DNA of 64,000 nucleotides from assembly GCA_029721435.1 (NCBI GenBank), contig CM056576.1, positions 115,114,666 through 115,178,665 of the forward strand. The letters run 5' to 3'. A program made the translations under genes and the position numbers. This DNA comes from Gymnothorax reevesii (lineage: Eukaryota > Chordata > Actinopteri > Anguilliformes > Muraenidae). The notes below the pieces were generated by a model. The model saw nothing but the letters and a program-made list of their open reading frames with translations, was not told the DNA's origin and did not search any database. Shown here in pieces: positions 1 through 10,983 of the stretch (its first letter is position 1; every line of letters begins with the position of its first letter).

Positions 1-1211
1 CAACTATTTCGGAATTGGGGTTGTATGATCGCACACCAGTTCAGGGAATTGGAAAAGTATATTGAAGTGAAAATTTTGCTTGATTTTTAGAAGACGTGAT
101 TGAACGGAGTTGTAAAACTTGTAAAAGTGGACAAGATTGTGGCTAGGAATGCAGTGAAATTTGGACTCTCCAGAATTGTTTCTTGAAACACACATAAACC
201 TAACCAGAAAAAAATCTGCAAAATATTCATTTTTTGTTATAGCATCATAATATTTTCGGCAGCAGTTGTTAAGGTTTCTGGTTGTGGCTGTATCATTTTT
301 TGCCTAGAAGCAGGGGTCTATAAAGCACAGGAGAGGAGTAAACCATTACTAAAAGTATGGAAACCAGAACAAGGTGATCTCCAAAAATGCAATAAAAACA
401 TTTTTCAAATATTGTTCAAAATGATTTTATTCATACCCTGAATCATCATAGTGAATTTCTTGGGCTGCATTTGAAATTTACATTACATTACACCTTGTTG
501 ATAAAACAAGCAAACGGAAAAAAAAAGATATTAATTTAGGGTCGCGGGTAAAACAATAATTACGCACTAGCGGGGAATGACCGACAGAAATTAGTCAAGA
601 AAATCAGCATGCGAGAACGAGATGAAAATAATGTCATTCTGATTACTCTACTGTAACCCCTTGAATAATATCCTACAAGAGTGAAAAAAACTTGCCTCCA
701 ACTTGGCTGACGATTGAAGGTCAAATCAGATATACATGGAAGAAATATGGATTAATTACAGTATAGACGATGACAATGTCTCCATTGCTCATTGCTTTTG
801 CTGCCACTGAAAAGGTTGTGTTTTTTTTCTTTTTTTGTGCGGCCTCTTAGTTTTTCAGCCAAACTGGTAATAATAATGATGGCATTTCAAATGAAATGTG
901 GGGTTTTGTATTTTATTATAGAAGCGGGACAGATGGGTTGCAGGCACTGTATTAATGAATAAGGTCAGATTCGAAATAGATTTTTCAGATAATTGCAATC
1001 ACTAGGTCATCCCATGCTCGACTTATCCAAAGATCTGAAGCATATTATCAGCACTTCAAAGATTTGTTCTGTTACAATCTGTGATTTGCATGATGAAGGA
1101 AAATCCACGAACCGTTTTAGATGATGTGTCGTGATAATTGTCCCCGAACAGCCACCGCTCCAGGAGGGATCATCTGGAGAACAGCAGGAATGACGGAACT
1201 TGAATGACAGT
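1..1211. other. no gene recognised
   Basis: AT-rich sequence with short homopolymer runs. The short open frames show no recognisable domain and no V-segment or RSS pattern. It ends where the Ty3/Gypsy remnant begins. Confidence 0.5.
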
Positions 1212-2135
1212 CGCAGAGGCAAACTACGATGTGGGCAACCGGGAGCAGTGAAGTTGGCATTAGAAGTGTGGAGCCACTGGCTGGAGGAGCCCTGCCATCC
1301 ATTCTTCTTACTCTCTGATCATCGCAACCTGGAATATCTCTGAAAGGCTAAACGGCTTAATCCACATCAGGCCGGGTGGGCAATGTTCTTTACACATTTC
1401 AATTTTTCCATAACCTATCGCCCAGGCTCCAAGAACATCAAAGCAGATGCTCTATCTGGAAGATACGAGGTGGAGACAGATCCAGAGGCTGAGGAACCGA
1501 TCCTACCATCCTCCCGGGTCAATCCGCTGGCAGCTGGACTTGGAAATGGTGAGGGAAGCCAAGAAGAATCCTCCTCCCACCTCGGTGCCAGCGAGTAAGA
1601 CATTCGTCCCCTCTACTCTTCGAGATTGAGTAATTCTGTGGGCGCAGACCTCCCTGCCTTTAGGACATCCCGGAGCCAGAAGAAAAACCCAGATCATCAC
1701 TCGTCAGTACTAGTGCCCCTCCTGGCCTCAGATGTGGAGTCTGCCATCCAGTCATGCGCAACCTGTGCTATCACCAAGACCCCAAGACAATTACCAGCTT
1801 GCAAGCTAAACCCATTACCAGTCCCTCACCGTCCATGGTCCCATGTAGCCGTAGACTTTGTGACTGACCTTCCTGTATCTGAAGGTAACGCTACAATTTT
1901 GGTGATCATAGACCGATTTTCTAAGTTTTGCAAGTTTGCGTCTTTCGCCATCATGCCTCCTGCCCTCCAAATGGCAGAGGAATTATTTCTGCCGGTATTC
2001 AGAAACTTTGGCCTTCCAGAGGACATCCTTTCTGACCGTGGGTCGCAGTTCAACTCCCAAGTATGGCGAGTATTCTTCAAGAAGCTGGAGGGTACTGTTA
2101 CACCATGCCTCCAGTCCTCTAACTCACCAGCCTAT
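1212..2135 (+). pseudogene. Ty3/Gypsy retrotransposon pol fragment (RNase H to integrase)
   Basis: Relic of the 3' half of a Ty3/Gypsy polyprotein. Translated piecewise on the plus strand, 1212-1470 gives the end of RNase H: a NYDVGN motif, then HWLEE, then [21 protein letters not shown] and [14 protein letters not shown]. An in-frame TGA follows EYL, and the frame shifts between NYDVGN and the LAL part. From about 1626 the integrase region follows, with a zinc-binding-like CATC, then the core: WSHVAVDFVTDLP, IIDRFSKF and the LPEDILSDRGSQFNS motif carrying the second catalytic Asp. The third catalytic residue is absent because similarity stops near 2110, just before a MITE at 2139. There is no gag, protease, RT or LTR in the window. 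The element is dead, with stops, frameshifts and both ends missing. Confidence 0.9.
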
Positions 2136-2138
2136 TAA

Positions 2139-2636
2139 TGCTGCGTTCCAAACAACTCGGAGGTCGAATCTTAACGAGTTGAAAACTCCGACTTCTGACT
2201 TCAGAGCATTCCAGACATATTGTAACGGACGTAAACAAAAAAAATGGCAGTCAATGACAAGCGAATGTTCTCGTGGCAAGCGGCAAGAAAATTATACGCG
2301 GATAACTTCGGTCTTCTGGCATATTTTAATTACTAATATGGGATGAAACGACGTATAAGGTAAAACGCCTTTATGTATTTAATTTTGCGTTGTATTTATA
2401 TTCTCAAAAATAAATCGCCTTGCCGAATGTCACTGTAGCTGAACGCTTCAGTAGCATTGCTGTGGCTGTTCAGTGGATGCTGCCATTTTCGAGTGATGTA
2501 AGATGAACCAATCTCGGTGAAGTCGGGGTAGATTTTTACTCCGAGTTTCCAAGTCGGAGCTCCAACTTCAGTGGCCATTTCAGTGCACTTTTTCAAGTTG
2601 GAAGTCGGAAAGATCCGAGTTGTTTGGAACGCAGCA
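2139..2636. mobile_element. Harbinger-like MITE with TAA target duplication
   Basis: The element begins TGCTGCGTTCCAAACAACTC and ends with the reverse complement, a terminal inverted repeat of about 22 bp. It is flanked by direct TAA copies at 2136-2138 and 2637-2639. A 3-bp TWA target duplication is the mark of PIF/Harbinger elements. The 498-bp interior repeats short ACTCGGAG/CTCCGACTT motifs in both orientations and codes for nothing recognisable, so it is non-autonomous. It lies against the broken end of the Gypsy fragment. Confidence 0.8.
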
Positions 2637-2639
2637 TAA

Positions 2640-2679
2640 TATACAGTATATATACTGTATATATAGACAGAGATAGGGT

Positions 2680-2714
<35 letters not shown>
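2640..2714. repeat. TA-rich microsatellite
   Basis: Alternating TA/AT run, nearly pure from 2679 to 2714, directly after the MITE. Open frames across it are artefacts. Confidence 0.95.
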
Positions 2715-2720
<6 letters not shown>

Positions 2721-2819
2721 TTTTAGAGTATTGCTGGTGCATAGCCAATCTGGGGTGCCAGAAATTTTGGAGCCAACTGTAAGTCTTAAAATAAAATTAA
2801 GGGGCGTGTGAGGTGACAA

Positions 2820-3099
2820 GCAGTTTTTGCAGTGCGAAGAAATGTGCAGTCCTTCAGGGCTGGGTTTTAAGACCCAGGTCATAGAGTGTGGCCATTCGTG
2901 AGCATTTCGAGTGCTCACACAGTACTCACTGACTTCTCCTCAGGGCTCAATCTCTTCATGGCAGGAACTCAACTCTTTTGAAATAAAACTGATTCTACTG
3001 AATGTTTCTACAAAGGAAGAATTGCGAATCATCAAAATAGTGCTTTTACACAGCACTAGAAATGTTTATTAAGAACCGTCAGTTTTTTTTATGCATGCA
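2820..3099. other. family A V-segment 3' flank
   Basis: Non-coding sequence beyond the A1 RSS. The same text recurs at about 10750-10945 and 47600-47869, beyond the two other family A segments, so it marks one duplicated unit. A GCTCACACAGTACTCACTGA block is shared exactly with the 10.75 kb copy. Confidence 0.7.
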
Positions 3100-3137
3100 G
3101 TTTTTTGTACGGAGATTTTGGATTTCCTTTCACTGTG
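3100..3137 (-). other. RSS of A1
   Basis: Heptamer at 3131-3137 is canonical CACAGTG on the minus strand; 22-bp spacer; nonamer ACAAAAAAC at 3100-3108, one change from consensus. Confidence 0.8.
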
Positions 3138-3630
3138 GGCTGCAGGGCACAGTAGTACAGAGCATAGTCTGCCACTTCAGCTGAGGAGATCTCCAGATTG
3201 AAAAGTTTGTCCTGTTTATCATGTTTCACAATGAACCGCTTCTCCGTCTTTTCCACAGAACCAAAATAGATGAGAATGAGGAATTCAGGTTTACAGTGAT
3301 ACTGCCGATATCACTGTAAACTGTTCCGATTAAGAAAGTGCATGACAGAGTAACACTGCTGCCAGCCAGCACGTGTTCTTCTTTTGATCTGGATTCTAGT
3401 ATTTTATCCTTTCCAAGGCTATTACCTGGGGACAAAAAAATATGCTTTTTGAAAACGTTAACTATAATATGTAACATTAAAGGAGCCAGCTGTCAGTTTT
3501 ATTGATTTATATTGATCCATTATTCAATTAAATTATCACATTCAATTTTATTGGGATATTCACCAAAAGTGGAAGAGCAACAGAGACAAGTGACAATTTT
3601 CCACTAACTAGCCATTGTTGAGAAGAGAAG
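3138..3630 (-). pseudogene. T-cell receptor V segment A1, pseudogene
   Basis: Family A V segment; V exon 3138-3425, acceptor CAG just above 3425. It once encoded a TCR V domain: GSSVTLSC surrounds the first Cys, then PEFLILIYFGSVEK and ALYYCALQP. Breaks: about 7 bp are missing in CDR1 relative to A2 (near 3330), shifting the frame. In the downstream frame the framework-2 Trp codon reads TGA (LQ*YRQY). The leader exon keeps only its last 22 bases (3609-3630), its donor GTTAGT and the intron side. The sequence then jumps to text that lies about 450 bp further upstream in A2 (near 11931), so the ATG and promoter are deleted. The RSS is still good. B1 follows 0.5 kb upstream, as in the A2-B2 pair. 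Confidence 0.9.
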
Positions 3631-3927
3631 GTATTTATTATACCGCTCTAATCTATCATTTATAGTTAACTATGATTTATTTTTTTGTTATATCTCTTCA
3701 GTAATAACTAGAAACTGAAAAAAAGACAATATACCATTAAGAAGAAAAAAGGAATCTTATTACTATACTTGCACCACAAAATGAATGTCATTTTTTTGTA
3801 AATACATTGCAGGTGCATTGGACTGGGACCAAATATGCACATAACATTGAGAGAGATTTCCTGTAGAGTCTTTATCAGCTTTTAGGTTATGATTTAAATC
3901 CCTCTTCAAAGCTGAAGTATCCTTGCA

Positions 3928-3965
3928 GGTTTTTGTAAGGGATTTGGCATGAATTTATCACTGTG
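3928..3965 (-). other. RSS of B1
   Basis: Heptamer CACAGTG (3959-3965) and nonamer ACAAAAACC (3928-3936) both match consensus on the minus strand; spacer 22 bp. Confidence 0.95.
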
Positions 3966-4410
3966 TGACGCCACATAGCACAGTGATACACTGCGGTGTC
4001 TTCTGGAGTTAATTTAGAAATAGTCAGATCTGTTTTTCCACTCGATCCGTTAGCAGTTGCGTCAAATCGATCTTTGGCAAAATTTGATGTGCCAGACAAA
4101 TACCCCCTGTGCAGTATATACTGAAGAGCTGACCCAGGGTACTGACGGTACCAGTAGAAAGTATAGCCAAAGCCTGTGCTGCCTGTGCTGAAGGTACAGT
4201 GCATGGAGACTTGTTGTCCTTCAGTCATGTTCAGTACTTTAACTTCTCCAGAAGAAATGCCTGAAAGTAATAAACAAAGAAAGAAACAATTAACCATTAA
4301 GTAATCAAAATAAGGTTCAGTTACAAGCAAAAACTTATATCTTCTTTGCTGGTCATGAAAGATGACTTACAAAATGTCACAGTTAGCACCAGCCCTGCAA
4401 AAAACTCCAT
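3966..4410 (-). CDS. T-cell receptor V segment B1
   Basis: Germline V segment of a TCR alpha/delta-type chain. Leader exon 4371-4410 encodes MEFFAGLVLTVTF plus one base and ends at donor GTAAGT. V exon 3966-4260 starts after TTTCAG and continues CISSGEVKVLNMTEG. Landmarks: first Cys in VSMHCTF, framework-2 FYWYRQYPGSALQYIL, framework-3 RFDATANGSSGKTDLTIS, DTAVYHC and a germline end CAMWR. The YHC form differs from the usual YYC. The start is the only ATG giving a hydrophobic signal peptide spliced in phase 1. Exons and RSS are intact, so it could rearrange. B2 at 12.3 kb is a close paralogue. CAMW and CALW ends suggest a delta-used V, but that is inference. Confidence 0.93.
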
Positions 4411-4809
4411 TGTGGGATTTGGGTCATGAGAGGAGAGAGAACCTGAGACAGAATTTGTGCCTTTGTATGGCTGTGAGGATGAGTGGGAGGAGCAACAGTG
4501 CCCTTCAGTTTGTATTCATTTGAATTGTAAATTGTCATCCAGCATTGCTATGTTTTATGTCAAAAATATAAACGATGCATGTAGGCATGCACATTTGATA
4601 TGTTATAGGTATGATGACATGCTTCTTTTTTCTGGTGAAACATGCAGAAAAAAAAATTCAGCTTCTTAAACCCATGGGAGGGGGAATAATATCATAAATC
4701 TCACTTCTCAGGTCAGAAAGAGCTGTGCATCGTTCTTCTACACTCATAACATTTATTTAAGGATTCATGATAAAACATAGGTAGAGGCCATTGGAGCGTG
4801 CCCGGAAAA
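4411..4809. promoter_or_regulatory. B1 upstream region
   Basis: Upstream sequence shared with B2 (12742-13500, where an extra block of about 330 bp is present). A box AGTGGGAGGAG sits at 4482-4492, 72 bp above the ATG, on the plus strand. No clear TATA box was seen. Confidence 0.5.
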
Positions 4810-5070
4810 AAAAAAAAAAAAATCATTGTGAGTGAGAAATAGTTTTTTCTGTGCATGCCTCCCAAACAGCTTGTTGGCATGTAGATAGAGCCTGATGGTT
4901 GTTTTGGAGACGTTGTGACCCCAAGATGCGACCATTTGTTGCTCTTAATGATTCCTCTGACAGTAGATATGGGCAGGTGCAGGCGAGTGGCTATTTTCTT
5001 GTAGCCATTGCCTGACTTGTGAAGGTCGACACACATCTGCCTTACTTGAATGGTGTGTTCCATTGGCCGT
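4810..5070 (-). pseudogene. Tc1/mariner-like transposase N-terminal relic
   Basis: Minus-strand frame opening MEHTIQVRQMCVDLHKSGNG and continuing YKKIATRLHLPISTVRGIIK resembles the paired-like helix-turn-helix DNA-binding head of Tc1-family transposases (VDLH.SG...IA..L..P.STV..II). After about 60 residues the frame becomes unrelated. The DDE catalytic core is absent. The relic begins at an A-run that breaks the B1 upstream flank; the equivalent B2 flank (13441-13510) continues without it, so it inserted after the A-B duplication. Confidence 0.65.
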
Positions 5071-7189
5071 GTTTTAAACCGCGGTCTACGGTCTACATCC
5101 TACTCTCCCTACTCACTAATCGCACTTCTCGCTTCTCCCTTCCTCCTCCTTCTTCTTTTCGAGTTTTATACAAAACACGACAATTTGTGTATTACCGCTA
5201 CCATCTGTGTGGTATAAAATAATGAGTTACGAAAGAACCCGGTTGAGAAATTAATATTTTTGAAAGTGATCTATAAAATAAAACCCCCTTAACCTAACAA
5301 GTCACAGAAGACCAAAAAGGGGAGAATGTGCATTCGTTTTGAGGGGATTGAAACAGGATGTTTAACTGACCGAAAATAGCAGTTTTTGACCCCCCGACCG
5401 GCATTTCGCCGTTATGCCTTACCTGTAGAAGATGTGGTCAGCAAGGAGACGACGGAGACAATAGGCCAACCGTCAGCGTTCATCTGTGTGGTTATGAATT
5501 TTCCTCAGGGGTAAGATACCATTTAAAAACAAGTTTCTACTTTCACTCAGCTTACTAACTCCCAGTGGATGATGTGAACAGATGAGAGTGAAATGTTAGC
5601 TTCGCTTCATCCAAAGAACAGTTGTATCAGAATACTGAATGACCACGAATAAAGTATTCTTTAAATTACCATCTAATGTTAATTATTATGCATAATGTTA
5701 TCGTATTTCTACTTGAAACATAACTTAAAGGGTTTATTTTGTAAATATAACTTCATTAAAATAAAAAAAAAATTTATATAGGCAGTTTATCTTTTCTATA
5801 AATAAACAAAACAATGTCTGTGTCTGCACAGCCACAGAGTTAATTAGGTGCCCGTGACGTCACCCGATGACGTCATAAAGGTCTTCATCTTGCCTAGCCG
5901 CTATCAAGGTCTATAGTCGAGGTAGTGTTATAGCGTGTCTGATCGTCGGCATGTGCAGAAAATATGGGTGACTACGATGGCTATCTTGGTAATACATTTT
6001 CAAGGCATGAGAAAGCAGTGCGTTCTGCTTGGTCATTTTGTCCACAGGCACAGGTCAAATAAATCAGAGAGAGAGAGAGATTTTCCCCACAGACACACGT
6101 CAAATGTCCTGAGAGAGAGAAATGGTCACCGAAATAAAGAAATCAACTTGACCTACATGTCGCCTAGAGACAACGAGAGAGCTCAAGTCGAGAACCTAGT
6201 TACAGCATGGCATTCCGCAACACTCGATGAACTCAATACACTACAGTAAAGAGACTGCTCTGCTTGAATTAGCAACCTATCAGCCAATCAGAAAATAGTA
6301 TTTCTTGTTGCTAGGTGAAATAGCAGCGCCAAATCACGTTCTTCACTCGCGCTCTCCATATAGTGCATTTTGGCTGAAAACAAACCCTGCTCCGATCCGG
6401 TGTCACAGGTGGTACCACAACATCTCTTGTTTGTGACAGACAAAACGATACAAGTACACAAAATAATTATTGAATTTAGCTTTTATTATACTGGGGAATC
6501 CCACTGAAATAAAAAAAGTACAGGTATGGCTAAACATTTTCTTGTTCAAAATCTATCAACTACTCCAGGGGGAAACGCTCGCAAGTTAAAATCAAATTTT
6601 TAAGCTCATGTCAAATAGCATTCGCGAATTCCTTAGCTGGCCAGCTAACTCATATTCGTGACGCTAAGCACAGCTGTTAGCTGTGCTGTAAAATACTTGA
6701 TGTTGCAAAGTAAAAGGAAATATACACGCGACATGCAGATATAAGATAGATAGTTGTATATGGCAACGTTTAATTGCTCGCCTACTTGAGCTACCACTTC
6801 TGACAACAAGATGCGACGGATAACACGGTCAGCATTCATTCTGCAAATAGCCTACAACACGCACAAAACTTCCGCGACCGATCCTGGTGTGCTATCTAGT
6901 GATAGGCTATTGTAACTGCGCGCATAAATTTGCAGCTCCACATCCACTTGTGCACATCTGCACAAAGAAACACCTTTGTTCTTCGCGAACGCACAAAATC
7001 CGGATAATCCGTAAATGATGAATTCAATTAATATTTTAATTTGAAACAAGTAACTAAGCTGCCAGTGTCAACGTAATGAAGTGAAAGAACAATTTTTATC
7101 TTTTAAATGTAGTAGAGTAAAAGGTACCTGTTTAAAAAAAAAAAGCTTGGCAGAGCCCATCTGCCTGATGATGCCATGCTGGGAGCCTG
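5071..7189. other. unassigned sequence with CRE-like palindromes
   Basis: No gene is supported. Two perfect TGACGTCA palindromes lie 13 bp apart at 5855-5862 and 5868-5875. A 104-codon plus-strand frame follows (5935-6249), with no recognisable domain. Much of 6540-7189 may belong to the Harbinger relic next to it, but I cannot show this. Confidence 0.35.
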
Positions 7190-7560
7190 TCTTTAATCCT
7201 GTGGAGGGCAGGTACAACACCAGACTGTCCAGGTCACGGTGCGTGGTGGAGAGAGCATTTGGGGTCCTCAAGACCAGGTGGTGCTCCATTTTCCTGAGGG
7301 CACTGGAGGCGAAGGTGGAGTTTGTGCCTGAGGTCCTCTGTGCCTGCCTTTTCCTGCACAACGTCAGCCTCAGGAACGAGCACGTCTTGGAGCCTGAGGT
7401 CAAAGACGAGGATGCCAGGGATGTTGGCGATGATAGGGATGATGTTGAAGCCCACAAGCCACTCTAGCGGTCTGGGGACACCCTCAGGGGCAAACTTGCA
7501 GCTTTGGTGTTTAATCCTGATGTTCTGATTGTAGGGCTGCAAGAACATGATTATTTTTAG
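7190..7560 (+). pseudogene. PIF/Harbinger transposase C-terminal fragment
   Basis: Plus-strand frame with the Harbinger/HARBI1-type DDE nuclease C-terminus: FNPVEGRYNTRLSRSRCVVE, then RAFGVLKTRWCSIF, then FVPEVLCACLFLHNVSLRNE. The RSR..VERAFG.LK.RW block and the LHN pair are the family signature around the last catalytic residues. A TAG after about residue 128 (7465-7467) interrupts the frame, but the same frame continues for 30 more codons (GDTLRGKLAAL to QEHDYF) to a natural-looking stop at 7558-7560. The TAG is therefore a nonsense mutation, not the true end. The N-terminal two thirds, the Myb-like partner gene and the TIRs were not found. Confidence 0.85.
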
Positions 7561-9462
7561 TTTTTTTTTGTTTGTTTTGTGTTTCTCTGCCCAGGGAGTT
7601 CTTCGTTCCTGATTTATCTCAAATGTTAAGAGTAATTCACCCCTGGTTTACATACTCGTATTATAGTTCTTTTATTATTGCCTCTTAAAAATCCAACCCC
7701 TCGTCCGAGTCATAAGAGGTGGGAGCAGGTAAAGTACAGGACTGCCAGGCAGGGAGAAGTTTAGTGGGTGGTTTAACCACCTGGGCCGATACAGTAACCA
7801 TGAAGGCCTGTCTTGATCTACCTGGAAACGCGCTGGCTAACAGGGCTTTGGTAAAACTATGTGGACCAATCACCTGCTTAGCGGATAAGTTATGATTACA
7901 GAGACATTGCTGGAAGACTTATCGCTAAGTGTAGAAGTCTAAGGTCTCTCCCTCAAACATGGTGCTGGACAATGAAAGCTAAAAAGAAGTTGCTCAATTC
8001 ATGTATGATCGTTGCCACCTGAAAAAGAGGGGGTTTTAGTGAAGTTAGTCAACTGATTGATATTTGACTTTTTCATGTTCCCTTGCAATATTTACTACAT
8101 TTCTGCAGAGCAAAAAGCAGACACAAGACCTTCCATTATTATTACCCATGCCTGACGAGGCACGTTGGAATACAGTTTAGCACCGTGTGTGTGTTTGTGT
8201 GTGTGCGTGTGTGTGTATGTGTCCGCGCCACAGCTCAGCTACCACTGAAGCTAGGGTGACCAAACTTTGTGGGGTAGATGATCCTTGGGTCCACATTTGC
8301 ATTTTGAGGTCCAAAGGTCAAGGTCACAGGGTCAACAAGAGGCGTGGGTTAGCATCTCTACAGAGTGCGCGTCATCTAGTTTAGGTTCTCACAGGCAGTG
8401 CAATTTGCATGCGTATCCCATGGTACTTGACAGTTTTTTCTCTCGTGCTAGGTTGTTATGCATCATCAGACCAAAGAAACGTAAAAGTATATGAAAATTC
8501 ACAATCCAATATACCAGCTGGTCACAACTCTAATATCACTTGTTGTCTCTTACATTTTCATGGTCTCTTGAAAATCAACAACGCTGCCTTTTTCTCTCAA
8601 CTTCAGAACAGAATTACACAAAAAGCATTTTTTGTTAACATTTTGATGAAGCTCACGATCCCCATCATCATCTTGTTTCTTTTGTGTTGACTGTAGTGCT
8701 TACTAGTGCATATGATTTTTCAACTTACTTTATATTTCTGTTTGAGGTTCTCCCATTTCGGTTTTATCCACTCTGGCACCACCTTGCCTTCCAGGCCATG
8801 CTCCTTTCTTGACATTCTACACAAACATAACATTGGTAACATTGACATAACTGAAAATAAGCATTTACTAATGTTGCAATACTCCGAGAAAATTCTTTAC
8901 ATACTGAAATCCTCTGACCGCTGCACTGAGCCCCACTGTGAAGAGCGCCTCATCGCTGGCTCTCCAGGAGATGAGGCGCCCTGTATCTTAATCTGCCCCT
9001 ATAAGTAACGAACAAACGAGCAAGATGTGTGTCGTTGGATCCAACATTTTACCCGGAATAATCATCGGAAGTCCTCACTTATACGCCAGTAACAACTGCG
9101 GTATTATAAGACCATTTTAGTTACATTAGCTAACGGCCCAATTTATGTATGCTGATGCTGACAGTATATAACCAGGCAAAAATGTTCTTTACAATTCTGA
9201 AATAATAAATTCAACACACCTTCAGCTGAATATTATTTTACCATATGTAACCCGTATTACAAGATTAAACATTTTACTCACATTTGTATTGACGCTGCTC
9301 CTGGCTGTTGCCGTGTCGCCTCCCACAGATTCGGCCGTTTTCCAGTTAAAGTGGCTTCTTATTATTTCCCTGCGAGTTTTTTTCTGGCAGTTTACGTCGC
9401 GTTGCATCTTGGGCAATTTATGTATGAATAATGTGCATACGATACACCCACAAAATATCTGC
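7561..9462. other. no gene recognised; GT-rich tract
   Basis: GT-rich microsatellite at 8184-8222. Short frames such as 8409-8690 begin with a hydrophobic stretch but lack V-domain landmarks, an RSS or any known fold. Confidence 0.4.
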
Positions 9463-9765
9463 TCGATCTAGTATACATCCGGGAACTTCTGCCAGACACA
9501 AACTCACTCCTTACGCATTAGCGAATAACCTACCCCCAAACTCTGACGTAATCGGCAGCAGTAGTGGTACGTAAGTACGAGGTTCCGAGCACATGTAATT
9601 GAATAGTGAGCTTGAGATGCATCCACAAATTAAATTCCCGATCTAACATACACCGGAAACTTTTCGCGGACACAAAATCACTCCCCGCGCATAAAAACAC
9701 CATATACCCTAAATCTGACGTCATCGGCAGTGCGAGTATTACGTTAGTGCACGGTTTCGACCATA
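9463..9765. repeat. diverged tandem repeat, two copies of about 175 bp
   Basis: The block starting CGATCTAGTATACATCC (9463) recurs as CGATCTAACATACACC (about 9639). Both continue through GACACAAA.TCACTCC and CTGACGTMATCGGCAG. Copies are clearly diverged. The second ends next to the inverted repeat below. Confidence 0.7.
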
Positions 9766-10245
9766 GAGATATCAGAAAACTAGAGTGGTGGACATGTGGG
9801 CAGGACCAAAGCGGAAACGGCAGAATAGCTACGCCATCTTGTGTATGTATAAATGTCCAATGAGTTATATGTAAACAGTAGGCTAAACATGGGTGTCGAC
9901 AACTTAGAGACTCGTTTTCCGTGTTCTTTTTATCTTTTCATACTTAAAATGGACACAAATAAGGAATTATAATCAAACAACAAAATTAATTAAAATTTTT
10001 TTTTTTTAAATCCGGTGTATTCGATGTTTATTTAATCGGAAGACATTATAGAGAAATCGGAACTGCAGCTGTTGTCCCGTATGAGCGACTTTTCGTCATT
10101 TTCGAGCTCGGTTTAGGCCAGTCATATTGCATTTTCCAGTGACCGTCTGCCCCGTTATACATACACAAGATGGCAACGGCGTGCTGCCACGGAAACGACG
10201 GGATTGTCCACTCTAGTTTTCTTATATCTCTGCGGTTTCGAACAC
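9755..10245. mobile_element. inverted-repeat element, arms about 90 bp
   Basis: The left arm (about 9755-9855) contains AGAAAACTAGAGTGG and CATCTTGTGTATGTATA. The right arm (about 10150-10245) is its reverse complement with scattered differences. Between them is 290 bp of non-coding sequence. This looks like a degraded MITE or foldback element; no clear target duplication was found. Confidence 0.6.
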
Positions 10246-10570
10246 GGCCATTGTCTTTTCCATATTGAAGAGTGGATAAGAGAAATGGCCTCTGTGTCAT
10301 GTCATATTTATACTCCAACAGGAAGTGATGATTTACTAATTAAATGTTCCTAGATACTCTGATCAACTTTGTAAACTACTGTAGAAATGACAGAAATACC
10401 TCAATTACATTTAATTCCTAGGAATTGTTAGGGATTTTTTTCCCCTTAAAATTCACTTGAGTTGAAGGTTACATTTTTCTACAATTTTCAGTGTGAGAGT
10501 ATGCTTCTGCAATAAAAATAGAATTTATTTTAAGGCTTTTAACACATCTTAACCAGGGGTGCCAATAATT

Positions 10571-10740
10571 ATGGAGGGGTATGTACCTTCTATTTGCACA
10601 GTTGGTCGTTTAGTACACCCCAAGGATACGTAAGTGCAGTGTCGGGCGGTGGACAGAAAACTGAGGGGGGGGACACATCCCTTGAAACGGATGAGATTAG
10701 TGACCCGATTTCAATTATTGTTCTTGGTCAACATGTTAAT
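10571..10740. mobile_element. truncated left end of hAT MITE with shared flank
   Basis: The flank from TACCTTCTATTTGCACAG through CGTAAGTG (10629-10636), followed by terminal repeat CAGTGTCGGGCGGTGGACAG from 10637, matches 13600-13760. The match includes DNA outside the transposon, so this is a segmental duplicate and not a separate insertion. It breaks off near 10740, where family A 3' flank begins, and so marks a duplication junction. Confidence 0.75.
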
Positions 10741-10945
10741 GGCAAAACTTGGCATTTCGAGTGCTCACACAGTACTCACTGACTTCTCCTTAGGGCTCAA
10801 TCTCTTCATGGCAGGAACTCAACTCTTCTGAAATAAAACAGATTCTACTGAATGTTTCTACAAAGGAAAAATTGTGAATCATCAAAATAGTGCTTTTACA
10901 CAGCACTTGAAATTTTTTAAGAGCCGGCAGTTTTTTATGCATGCA

Positions 10946-10983
10946 GGTTTTTGTACGGAGATTTTGGATTTTCTTTCAATGTG
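10946..10983 (-). other. RSS of A2, damaged heptamer
   Basis: Nonamer ACAAAAACC (10946-10954) is perfect and the spacer is 22 bp. The heptamer (10977-10983) reads CACATTG, keeping the essential CAC but changing position 5. Confidence 0.8.

Noticed and set aside
1117..1603. Minus-strand frames across the Gypsy remnant
   Set aside because: Shadows of the plus-strand RNase H and integrase reading.
5935..6249. 104-codon frame starting MSDRRHVQKIW
   Set aside because: No domain or homologous pattern; region is transposon-rich, so not called a gene.
8409..8690. Frame with hydrophobic start, MRIPWYLTVFSLVLGC, as a possible leader or V gene
   Set aside because: No Cys/Trp/YYC landmarks, no RSS, wrong strand compared with all V segments.
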